A stretch of 15,901 bases of DNA from Acidobacteriaceae bacterium (GTDB lineage: Bacteria; Acidobacteriota; Terriglobia; Terriglobales; Acidobacteriaceae). A program made the position numbers and the translations under genes. Location of the stretch: positions 4,380 to 20,280 of the forward strand of contig PKYX01000492.1 in the NCBI GenBank assembly GCA_003132825.1, read 5' to 3'. The notes under the pieces were generated by a model. It saw only the letters and a program-made list of their open reading frames with translations, did not search any database and was not told the origin of the DNA. Shown here piece by piece: positions 7,876 to 14,161 of the stretch (the first letter of the stretch is position 1; each line of letters opens with the position of its first letter).

Positions 7876-8568
7876 ATGACACACCCGAGAACGCCTATTG
7901 ATGAAGCATTCGGAACCGTCCAGGTCGACAGCGAGTCGATGGCACAGGATATCGCGCCCTTGGATGGTTCAGTTGTCCTGAGCGGAAGCGATTCCGTGAC
8001 TTCCCTGGTTCTCGCTTGCCTTCTAAACTGGGACTTGGAGAAACTCGACGCGCTTCTGGCGGATGCGCCGCAATTGGATATTTTCGAGGCCGCGGCGCTA
8101 GGCCGCACTGAGCGGGTAATAGAGCTGATCTCCGAGCAACCTGAACTTGCCAATTCCTGGTGCGCCGACGGTTTTACCCCGCTTCACTTGGCCTGTTTCT
8201 ATGGGCAGCAAGAGGTAGTCCGCAGCCTGCTCGCATGCGGCGCCCATCCTTGGGATAGAACGCGCAGCCCCGGCGGAGCAACTCCGCTACACCAAGCGGT
8301 GAGTACGGGGCAGCGAGATATTGCGGAACTGCTACTGGAGCACGGAGCTGAAGTTGACGCCCGCGACCAAAGCGGCTGCACTCCGCTGCACCTGGCGGCC
8401 GCCAATGGCGATCTCGATATTGTCGCAGCCTTGCTGCGTTTTGGCGCTCTCCCCTTTCGTCAAAATGACGAGCAGCAGACGGCTCGCGATCTCGCGCACG
8501 AAAGCGGTTATCTCAAAATAGTCGAGCGTTTGGACAGTTGCGCTTTCGGCCAGACCCTTCTGACGTAG
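7876..8568 (+). CDS. Ankyrin-repeat protein
   Basis: A 230-residue protein without a signal peptide, probably cytoplasmic. An N-terminal region of about 65 residues is followed by four to five ankyrin repeats: a degenerate one at about 67-97 (DIFEAAALGRTERVIELI), then 98-131 (DGFTPLHLACFYGQQEVVRS), 134-166 (GATPLHQAVSTGQRDIAELL), 167-199 (GCTPLHLAAANGDLDIVAAL) and a terminal half-repeat at about 200-223. Ankyrin repeats bind partner proteins; no enzymatic motif is seen. The start has GAGG 5 nt before the ATG. The gene is divergent from the LuxR-type regulator across a structured intergenic region, which suggests joint control. Residues 1-65 (rich in Asp, Ser and Val) match nothing I know, so the partner is unknown. 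Confidence 0.93.
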   Translation: MTHPRTPIDEAFGTVQVDSESMAQDIAPLDGSVVLSGSDSVTSLVLACLLNWDLEKLDALLADAPQLDIFEAAALGRTERVIELISEQPELANSWCADGFTPLHLACFYGQQEVVRSLLACGAHPWDRTRSPGGATPLHQAVSTGQRDIAELLLEHGAEVDARDQSGCTPLHLAAANGDLDIVAALLRFGALPFRQNDEQQTARDLAHESGYLKIVERLDSCAFGQTLLT

Positions 8569-8793
8569 ATGGCGGCGCAAATCAGTCAGTCCTTCGCCGC
8601 CGAAGCCTGAGAATATGCCAGCATGAGTCCTAAGCGGACGACTCTGGATGACTCGCCATTCTCCTCCTGATAAAGTGGTCCCCGAGAACCCGTCCGAAAA
8701 GCCAGTTGCACGTTGGCTTGAGGTTGCGTTTGTTGGTTTGTAGGCGGGGCCGCCGTCGTTGCACGGAGCGGAAGAGCGCGTTGTTCTCAATAT

Positions 8794-9519
8794 ATGAAAC
8801 TGTCGATTGTAATGCCCATTTACAATGAGCGCTCCACGCTCCGGCAGGTGATCGAGCGTGTTTTGGCGGTTCCGCTCGACCTCGAGATCCTGTGCGTCGA
8901 CGATGGATCGAAAGATGGATCAACGGAGATTTTGGCCGAACTGCAGGCGCAGCATGCTCAAGTGCGGGTCCTTCTGCAACCGCAGAATCAGGGCAAAGGG
9001 GCGGCCCTGCGTCGCGGCATCCAGGAGGCCACCGGAGATTTCGTGATCATCCAGGACGCCGACCTGGAATACGATCCCTCCGATTATCCACGACTTCTCG
9101 CGCCGCTCATCGAAAACAAAGCCGACGTGGTTTATGGTTCGCGCTTTCTGGGCAGTGGTCCGCATCGCGTGCTCTATTTCTGGCATTCGGTGGGCAACTC
9201 GCTGCTAACGCTGCTTTCGAATTGTCTGACCAACATCAATCTCAGCGATATGGAAACCTGCTATAAGGTATTCCGCCGCGAAATTATCCAATCGATTCCG
9301 ATCGAGGAAGACCGATTTGGATTCGAGCCAGAAATCACGGTGAAGATCGCCAAGCGGCGCCTGCGGATTTACGAGGTCGGGATCAGCTATTGGGGACGCA
9401 CCTACGAAGAAGGCAAGAAGATCGGTTGGAAAGACGGCGTCCGCGCTCTCTGGTGCCTGCTGAAGTACTCGATGAAGGAATCTCCGGTTCGCCTGAGCCG
9501 CGGAGTTCCGAGCAACTAG
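8794..9519 (+). CDS. Family 2 glycosyltransferase, DPM1/GtrB-like
   Basis: A 241-residue GT-A fold glycosyltransferase of the dolichyl- or polyprenyl-phosphate sugar synthase type, which moves a sugar from a nucleotide donor to a lipid phosphate at the inner face of the membrane. Motifs: [14 protein letters not shown] at 3-16, [12 protein letters not shown] at 32-43 (nucleotide-binding Asp36/Asp37), [12 protein letters not shown] at 65-76, [14 protein letters not shown] at 85-98 (DAD metal-binding motif at 88-90), YGSRFLG at 114-120, [12 protein letters not shown] at 152-163, and [15 protein letters not shown] at 201-215, the usual end of this subfamily. No C-terminal membrane segments are seen, as in the soluble DPM1 type. 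The ATG start at 8794 has a weak upstream GGAAGAG about 18 nt away, so translation may be inefficient. It stands alone downstream of the ankyrin gene (225-nt gap). The acceptor is not predictable; a link to surface glycans is inference. Confidence 0.92.
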   Translation: MKLSIVMPIYNERSTLRQVIERVLAVPLDLEILCVDDGSKDGSTEILAELQAQHAQVRVLLQPQNQGKGAALRRGIQEATGDFVIIQDADLEYDPSDYPRLLAPLIENKADVVYGSRFLGSGPHRVLYFWHSVGNSLLTLLSNCLTNINLSDMETCYKVFRREIIQSIPIEEDRFGFEPEITVKIAKRRLRIYEVGISYWGRTYEEGKKIGWKDGVRALWCLLKYSMKESPVRLSRGVPSN

Positions 9520-10014
9520 GGGAAAGCTTTGCCGTCTCCACGTCGCGAACCAGCACGATCGGTGTACAATCCTTGCCATTCCTGAAGTCGAGAGGGAGAT
9601 TCCAGCTAACTCGCTCCGCCGCTCGGAAAGTGGTTGTCGAACAAATGGCGCAGCCATTCGGGTCGACCGTTTCGTACTGCTCTCCAATTGGCCGACGGTC
9701 TGCATCCGCGACGTGAGGGCCCACATTGCATCTGTGCCTGGTTCTTGGCCGTGGCATGTCCTAACGCCGCGGATTCATGCCTATGAGCTCAATCCGGCAG
9801 CGTTCGAAACATCCAAGACCTTGTCTTGGGACAAGGATCACGGCATTCCCAGAGGCGGTACGGCCCGAATCAGGCAACTTGAGTCTCTGGGTGGATGTTA
9901 ATACCACGCTGTTGACTGCGTACATGAAGGATGCTCTCCTGTGTCGAAGCGCTGTCAGCGCGGGCTGAAGGCCTCCCGCTTCGCCTTTCACAATGGCCAT
10001 AGAGGATTTCGATT
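9520..10014. other. Intergenic region of about 495 nt
   Basis: Lies between convergent genes. Minus open frames 9383-9757 and 9761-10000 and the plus frame 9390-9716 lack recognisable motifs and ribosome sites, so they are not called. The only structure noted is the overlapping hairpin pair at 9813-9836. Confidence 0.45.
9813..9836. repeat. Two overlapping, mutually exclusive short hairpins
   Basis: CCAAGAC-CTT-GTCTTGG (9813-9829) and CCTTGTC-TTGG-GACAAGG (9819-9836) are both perfect 7-bp inverted repeats sharing their middle bases, so only one can fold at a time. No T-run follows. It could be a terminator between the convergent genes or a binding site. Confidence 0.4.
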
Positions 10015-12876
10015 CTAGGGCGTAGGAATTACGGCCAGGCTCTGGTTCGAGTAGGTACTTTCCATTCCGTCGGTCCCGACGGATGTGGTGACGTAATAAT
10101 AGGTCTGTCCCGCCTGGACGGAGCTGTCGGTATAGGTCGTGCCCGCAACCGGCGTGGCATTGATCTTCGAGTACGGCCCGCCGCTTTGTTCGCCGCGGTA
10201 TACGTTGTAGCCGGTAACGCTTGAAGTACTCGCATCCCAGAACAGATCTACGCTGTGCTGCACCGGCGCTGCGCCGCTCCCGGTTAATGTCGCCGTGAAC
10301 GGGGAGTTCGAACCCCCGCTGGTGAAGGAAAGGTTAGCCGTCGTGCTGCCGCTCGCCTGGGGGGTAAAGGTCAGGGTAAAGAATGCTGTCCCGCCGGATC
10401 CGATGGTTAGCGGAAGGGATGGTCCGCTGAGGGTAAACTCTGGGCTGCTCACGGCGGCGGAAGTGACGGTGACGCTTCCCCCTGTGGCACTGAGGGTTGC
10501 GGTCAGGCTCTTGCTCGCACCCACGGTTACGCTGCCAAAAGTGAAACTGCCGGGACTCACGGCAAATTGGCCAGCCTCCACGCCCGTTCCGGAGAGAGCC
10601 ATCGAGAGGGTCGCATCCGATGCATTCGAGACAAAGGCAATGGTGCCGCTCGCGGCTCCCGCCACCTGGGGAGCAAAGCTGAGGCTAAAGGTAAAGCTTT
10701 GTCCCGCCGTCAGACTCAGAGGAGTGCTTAACCCACTCATGCTGAATCCCGCGCCGGTTAGATTCGCCTGCGTGACGGTCAGGCTCGATCCTCCGGAATC
10801 GGTCAAGGTTGCCGTTTGCGTGCTAGTGTTGCCCATCTGCACGCTGCCAAAATTCGACGGATTGGCGCTCAGAGTTCCCGGCGTCACCCCGGCGCCCGAA
10901 AGGGGAACATCAAAAGCGGACGTCGAAGCGCTGCTGGTAACCGCCAGGATCGCATTGCTGCTTCCGGCAGATTGCGGAGAGAATACGACGCTGAACGATG
11001 TGCTGGCACCGGCGGCGAGAGTCATGGGCAAGCTTAGGCCGCTCACACTGTAGGCGGCGCCCGCCGCGACTTGGGTCAGGGTGACGCTCGCACCACCGGT
11101 GTTGCTCAACTTCTCCGACAGCGTCTGACTGCTCCCTGTCTGCACGTTCCCGAAACTGAGGCTAGTCGGACTAGCCGAAAGAGCCCCCGCCGCTATCCCG
11201 GTCCCCGAGACAGCAGCCACCAGGTTCGGATTGGACGCGTTGCTGGTGATGTTGAGGCTAAGGTTATCCGCACCCGCCGATTGGGGCGAAAATACCACGT
11301 TGAACGATGCCGTCTGGCCACTCTGCAGAGTAAGGGGCAGATTGAGGCCGGTCACGCTGTAGCCCGCACCGGTGAAGGTGGCTTGCGAGACCATGACGCT
11401 CGAGCCGCCGGTGTTGGTCAATTCTTCTTGCAGGGTTTGGCTGCTGCCCATCTGCACGTTCCCGAAACTGAGGCTGGTCGGGCTAGCGGAAAGAGCTCCC
11501 GCCGCCACCCCGGTCCCCGAGACCGAGGCCACCAGGCTCGGATTAGACGCGTTGCTGGTGATGGTCAGACTAACGTTATCCGCCGCCGCCGAAGGTGGAG
11601 AAAATACCACGTTGAATGATGCCGTCTGGCCACTCTGCAAAGTAAGGGGTAGGCTGAGGCCGCTCGCGCTGTAGCCCGCACCGGTGAAGGTGGCTTGCGA
11701 GACGGTCACGCTCGAGCCGCCCGTGTTGCTTAACTTCTCCGCCAGAATCTGGCTGCTGCCAACGGCCACGTTCCCAAAACTCAAGCTGGACGGATTGGCA
11801 ATCAGAGCTCCCGCCGCCACTCCGATTCCTGAAACAGCGGCGACGAGAGTGGGATTGGAGCCATCGCTGGTGATGGTCAGACTAGCGTTATCCGCCGCCA
11901 CCGAAGGTGGAGAAAATACCACGTTGAACGACGCGGTTTGGCCGCTCTGCAAAGTGAGCGGCAAGGTAAGGCCGGTTACGCTGTAGCCCGCACCGGAGAA
12001 TGCCGCTTGCGAGACGGTCACGCTCGAGTTACCCGGGTTGGTCAACGTGGCCGGTAAGCTCTGTTTGCTGCCAGTCTGAACCGAACCAAAGCTGAAGCTC
12101 GCCGGACTTATGGTCAACCCCGCGGGGGTGACGGCACTGCCCGACAACGGCACGGAAAGAGTAGAGTCCGAAGCGTTCGAGACGATGGAGAGAGCCCCGT
12201 TGACAGACCCCGAAGACTGGGGCGCAAAAGTAATATTGAGATTCGCGCTTTGGCCGGGAGCAAGCGTCATGGGCATGCTCACCGGTGTCATCGCGAACCC
12301 GGCGCCAGATACCGTCACTTGGCTGACGACCACGCTCGAGCCGCCTGAGTTCGTGATGGTCACCGATTGCCCCTGGTTGGCTCCGACTTGCAGGGTGCCG
12401 AAGCTGACGGGATCGGAGCTCACCGTCAGCGAACCAGGCGCGACCACAGTCGATACCAGCGGGACACTGAGGACCGCGTTCGCGGCATTGCTGGTGATTG
12501 CGACGTTGCCGTTCGCAGTCCCAGCGGACGGTGGAGCGGAGGGCGGAGTGAAGGTGACGGTAAAGCTGGCGCTTTGACCGGTGGTGAGTATCAAAGGCAG
12601 GCTCGGTCCACTCAGAGCATACCCAGTTCCACTGACAGAAACTTGGTTGATCGTAATCTCAGATCCGCCTTGATTGGTCAGCACAAGAGGCTTGCTTGCG
12701 CTGCTGCTTCCGGACGTCAGATTTCCAAACGAGAGGCTGGCTGGAGTCGCAGACAGCTGACCTAAATCAACCGCAGTGCTCGCGAACTGAGTTCCCTTCA
12801 TACCCGCGCAGCCGAGCATGCCTCCAAACGCCAGCAAAATAACCAAAAGATTCCAACGCGAGCAGAGAACGCTCAC
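10015..12876 (-). CDS. Surface lipoprotein with eight choice-of-anchor D repeats and C-terminal fibronectin III domain
   Basis: A 953-residue secreted repeat protein. The N-terminus has a hydrophobic stretch 9-20 and a lipobox GMLGC with Cys23 as the likely lipid-anchor residue. Eight tandem anchor-D (ASPM/SPD-2/Hydin-type) beta-sandwich repeats of 102-106 residues occupy about 41-146, 147-250, 251-353, 354-457, 458-561, 562-664, 665-766 and 767-869. Each runs from a SLSFGNV-like strand through TNTGGSSVTVSQ, GAGYS and QTASFNVVFSPQ to an LSGTGV end. Residues 872-953 are a fibronectin type III domain (VDLFWDASTS, GYNVYRGEQSGGPYSKIN, YYYVTTSVGTDGMES), common at the end of such proteins. It is likely a rod-like cell-surface protein with an adhesive or scaffolding role; no catalytic motif is seen. 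The start is GTG at 12874-12876, with GAGGT 7 nt upstream and a strong promoter about 90 nt upstream. Repeats 3 to 5 are nearly identical and keep a 312-nt DNA period, a sign of recent duplication. Confidence 0.92.
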   Translation of the reverse strand: MSVLCSRWNLLVILLAFGGMLGCAGMKGTQFASTAVDLGQLSATPASLSFGNLTSGSSSASKPLVLTNQGGSEITINQVSVSGTGYALSGPSLPLILTTGQSASFTVTFTPPSAPPSAGTANGNVAITSNAANAVLSVPLVSTVVAPGSLTVSSDPVSFGTLQVGANQGQSVTITNSGGSSVVVSQVTVSGAGFAMTPVSMPMTLAPGQSANLNITFAPQSSGSVNGALSIVSNASDSTLSVPLSGSAVTPAGLTISPASFSFGSVQTGSKQSLPATLTNPGNSSVTVSQAAFSGAGYSVTGLTLPLTLQSGQTASFNVVFSPPSVAADNASLTITSDGSNPTLVAAVSGIGVAAGALIANPSSLSFGNVAVGSSQILAEKLSNTGGSSVTVSQATFTGAGYSASGLSLPLTLQSGQTASFNVVFSPPSAAADNVSLTITSNASNPSLVASVSGTGVAAGALSASPTSLSFGNVQMGSSQTLQEELTNTGGSSVMVSQATFTGAGYSVTGLNLPLTLQSGQTASFNVVFSPQSAGADNLSLNITSNASNPNLVAAVSGTGIAAGALSASPTSLSFGNVQTGSSQTLSEKLSNTGGASVTLTQVAAGAAYSVSGLSLPMTLAAGASTSFSVVFSPQSAGSSNAILAVTSSASTSAFDVPLSGAGVTPGTLSANPSNFGSVQMGNTSTQTATLTDSGGSSLTVTQANLTGAGFSMSGLSTPLSLTAGQSFTFSLSFAPQVAGAASGTIAFVSNASDATLSMALSGTGVEAGQFAVSPGSFTFGSVTVGASKSLTATLSATGGSVTVTSAAVSSPEFTLSGPSLPLTIGSGGTAFFTLTFTPQASGSTTANLSFTSGGSNSPFTATLTGSGAAPVQHSVDLFWDASTSSVTGYNVYRGEQSGGPYSKINATPVAGTTYTDSSVQAGQTYYYVTTSVGTDGMESTYSNQSLAVIPTP
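11194..12129 (-). repeat. Near-identical 312-nt tandem repeats within the lipoprotein gene
   Basis: Three consecutive repeats (protein repeats 3-5) keep an exact 312-nt spacing: the plus-strand landmark TATCCGC before the AAAATACCACGTTGAA block starts at 11265, 11577 and 11889. The stretch from there through the TCTGGCCACTCTGCA region is almost the same in each. Repeat 6 (11194 downwards) shares only its first third closely. Confidence 0.85.
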
Positions 12877-12894
12877 AGCGGACCTCGGCTTTAA

Positions 12895-12918
12895 GCCGCA
12901 TGAGAGGCTTCATGCGGC
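12895..12918 (-). promoter_or_regulatory. Leader hairpin with loop complementary to the ribosome site
   Basis: GCCGCATGA (12895-12903) and TCATGCGGC (12910-12918) form a perfect 9-bp stem with a 6-nt loop, 18 nt upstream of the GTG start of the 953-residue lipoprotein gene. On the minus strand the loop reads AGCCTC and can pair with the GAGGT ribosome site a few bases downstream (four Watson-Crick pairs plus a wobble), giving a possible pseudoknot that would hide the ribosome site. Confidence 0.5.
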
Positions 12919-12964
12919 GGGGGAGTTAGCCGTGAGTTCGGAGAAGATCCCGCGGCGGAGGAGC

Positions 12965-12992
12965 ATTATACACAAGCTTGTCCGCCTGACAA
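12965..12992 (-). promoter_or_regulatory. Sigma70-type promoter with ACAAG half-sites
   Basis: On the minus strand TTGTCA (12987-12992) and TATAAT (12965-12970) are 16 nt apart, matching the consensus at 11 of 12 positions. Transcription would start near 12958, leaving a leader of about 80 nt before the lipoprotein GTG. The spacer contains the palindrome ACAAGCTTGT (12972-12981), and CTTGTC/GACAAG (12977-12982, 12988-12993) forms a second inverted repeat overlapping the -35, so an operator is plausible. Confidence 0.75.
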
Positions 12993-13315
12993 GCCAAGTC
13001 CGGCGCGGATCTCCGCCATTATGGTCGCCATTTCTTCCTGGCCAACGTGGTCGGCCCCGTCGATCGCTCGCGACTTCGACGGCGTGATTCAAGTGCCCGG
13101 GACGTTGGAACCGCATTCCAGCCCCCGCCGCGTGTTGTTGCACCCGTACAATGTCTAGCTAACTGCAACGATAGAATGTCACTTAGAGCGACCTTAGGTG
13201 GTGGCGGCCAAGGTGTGGCCGCCAAGGGTGCAGTGCGGCGCCACTTGGGTTTGCGCTTGAGGGGTGACGTTATCGGGGCGAATTGACAGCCCACAGCCGC
13301 AGCCGGCCGCTGCCG
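12993..13315. other. Intergenic region, no supported gene
   Basis: Between the lipoprotein promoter and the promoter of the small gene. Several open frames cross it on both strands with Arg- and Pro-rich, low-quality translations typical of GC-rich noncoding sequence. I see no RNA gene or repeat here. Confidence 0.5.
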
Positions 13316-13341
13316 TGTTATACTACGCTCCCTTCGTAGTA
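13316..13341 (+). promoter_or_regulatory. Extended -10 promoter overlapped by a perfect inverted repeat
   Basis: TG-T-TATACT at 13316-13324 is an extended -10 element; no -35 is found at 16-18 nt, although a TTGACA occurs at 13283-13288 (30 nt upstream, too far). TACTACG (13321-13327) and CGTAGTA (13335-13341) form a perfect 7-bp inverted repeat with a 7-nt spacer covering the -10 and the expected start of transcription, a typical place for a repressor operator. Confidence 0.55.
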
Positions 13342-13352
13342 GGGACCTTGCC

Positions 13353-13526
13353 GTGGTTGATGATGAACTCACGCGTCTTCGCTCCATGCTGAGGAATGCC
13401 CATCAGGAGCCTCGGGTGAGCCAGCTCAGAAAGCTCGCCAGCCTTATCACGCGTAAGCTCGTCTCCCGCAAGAAGCGCGGGACGCAATCCGACGAAAACC
13501 AAGAACCGAAGCAGAACGCGGCTTAG
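13353..13526 (+). CDS. Small basic helical protein, 57 residues, unknown function
   Basis: An open frame with GTG start (13353-13355) and TAG stop (13524-13526), preceded at 7 nt by AGGGA (13341-13345) and by an extended -10 promoter about 30 nt upstream. The product begins MVDDELTRLRSMLRNAHQEP and continues through RVSQLRKLASLITRKLVSRK to a polar tail rich in Gln, Glu, Asn and Lys. Residues 4-42 look like one or two amphipathic helices with many Arg and Lys, as in small nucleic-acid- or protein-binding proteins. I recognise no family. The promoter, ribosome site and helical pattern support it; shortness and an overlapping 81-codon minus frame (13323-13568) argue for caution. If it binds DNA, the inverted repeat at its promoter would be an obvious autoregulatory site, but this is speculation. 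Confidence 0.45.
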   Translation: MVDDELTRLRSMLRNAHQEPRVSQLRKLASLITRKLVSRKKRGTQSDENQEPKQNAA

Positions 13527-13718
13527 TCGCGGATCCTCGCCCGCCTTAGACCTTGGACCCGAGCTCACCCGCTGTCCACCTCCAGGTCACGAGTGAGCAA
13601 CGGTCTACCTACACCCACAAACCGACGCAACTCTGCCCAGGCTACGGTGCAAGAGTCTTGCGACCGCTATAATCTTCTGCCTGCTACATGCCACCAGTGG
13701 TTTGGCGGCTTCACCTTC

Positions 13719-13746
13719 CAGCCGCGATGATGGTTTTTCGCGGCTG
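13719..13746. repeat. Perfect 9-bp inverted repeat
   Basis: CAGCCGCGA (13719-13727) and TCGCGGCTG (13738-13746) with a 10-nt loop that ends in five T. No T-run follows the stem on either strand, so a simple intrinsic terminator is unlikely. It lies about 200 nt after the 57-codon gene. Confidence 0.6.
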
Positions 13747-13910
13747 AGCGGACTCAGAGCTGAGCGACAACCGATGAAACAACTCCGCTCAACCGCGGCA
13801 CGAATGAGTGAGGCCCGATTATGCCCGTAAGCGCGTGCGAGGCGAACGGGCACACCCAATGCAGGCTCGCTTTTCCGTCTTCCTCTGCTTTGGATTTCTT
13901 CGCGTTTGCC

Positions 13911-13932
13911 ACGGAGCACTTGTGTGCTCCGT
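13911..13932. terminator. Strong hairpin, terminator-like
   Basis: ACGGAGCAC-TTGT-GTGCTCCGT is a perfect 9-bp stem with a 4-nt loop. On the plus strand it is followed by CTTTG, a poor T-tract; on the minus strand by GGCAAACG. It may terminate transcription from the 13316-13526 unit or from a noncoding transcript. Confidence 0.4.
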
Positions 13933-14030
13933 CTTTGCGCCAGCAGGCGGAAACGTCGGCGCGCGCGGTCAAGCGCCAGCGCGGAAGCAGAGGTCCCGCG
14001 CCAAACAGCGAAACCAACGAGAATTCGACT

Positions 14031-14135
14031 TAAAGCGTACTCAGGTTACAGGAGGCGTCATCCCGCGCAAGAGACCATGTCGGTTCAAGGGAACTAAAGG
14101 GCGCGGTGCGTGAGCTGGGTTCAAAACGTCACGGT
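14031..14135 (+). pseudogene. 23S rRNA-like fragment (domain V), degenerate
   Basis: Compared with 23S rRNA from memory. The core 14103-14130, starting GCGGTGCGTGAGCTGGG, matches the conserved segment GTGGTACGCGAGCTGGG...AGAACGTC at 23 of 28 positions against the E. coli form and more against common bacterial variants. Upstream, in the same order as in 23S, come TTAAAGCGTACTCAGG (cf. ATAAAAGGTACTCCGG), TTACAGG (cf. ATAACAGG), CGCAAGAG..CAT.TCG (cf. CCCAAGAG..CAT.TCG) and ATGTCGGTTCA (cf. ATGTCGGCTCA). The A-loop helix and neighbouring stems are missing. It looks like a shortened, diverged copy of the peptidyl-transferase-centre region. It ends about 30 nt before the stop of the minus-strand HisC-like gene. 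It may be a pseudogene fragment or part of a noncoding RNA. Confidence 0.55.
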
Positions 14136-14161
14136 TCCGGGTTCGAACGACTCAAACGCAC

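Larger units (their letters stand above)
13527..14030. other. Gene-poor stretch with hairpins; possible noncoding RNA region
   Basis: No open frame here has a recognisable product. Features seen: TATAAT at 13668-13673 (no good -35), a 9-bp hairpin at 13719-13746 and a 9-bp hairpin at 13911-13932. Open frames 13808-14113 and 13821-14033 (plus) run through both a hairpin and the start of the 23S-like segment and have low-complexity Arg/Ala content, so they are not called. Confidence 0.45.

Noticed and set aside
9383..9757. 124-codon minus open frame overlapping the 3' end of the glycosyltransferase
   Set aside because: Overlaps a confident gene, and the non-overlapping part has no recognisable motif.
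10295..11986. Long plus-strand open frames (10295-11053, 11071-11619, 11372-11674, 11684-11986)
   Set aside because: They are antisense to the anchor-D repeat gene and repeat with its 312-nt period; their sequences are the complement of the repeats and match no family.
13283..13324. TTGACA at 13283-13288 paired with TATACT at 13319-13324
   Set aside because: The spacer is 30 nt, far beyond the workable 16-18; the -10 is better read as an extended -10.
13323..13568. 81-codon minus open frame opposite the 57-codon gene
   Set aside because: The promoter, ribosome site and start arrangement favour the plus-strand gene; the minus frame has no such signals, though it was not fully excluded.
13808..14113. 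101-codon plus open frame
   Set aside because: Runs through a perfect hairpin and into the 23S-like segment; Arg/Ala/Gly-rich translation typical of noncoding GC-rich DNA.
14040..14160. Possible tRNA because of GGTTCAAGG and GGGTTCGAAC T-loop-like words
   Set aside because: The flanking bases do not form a T-stem, and no acceptor, D or anticodon arm fits; the 23S-like alignment explains part of it better.
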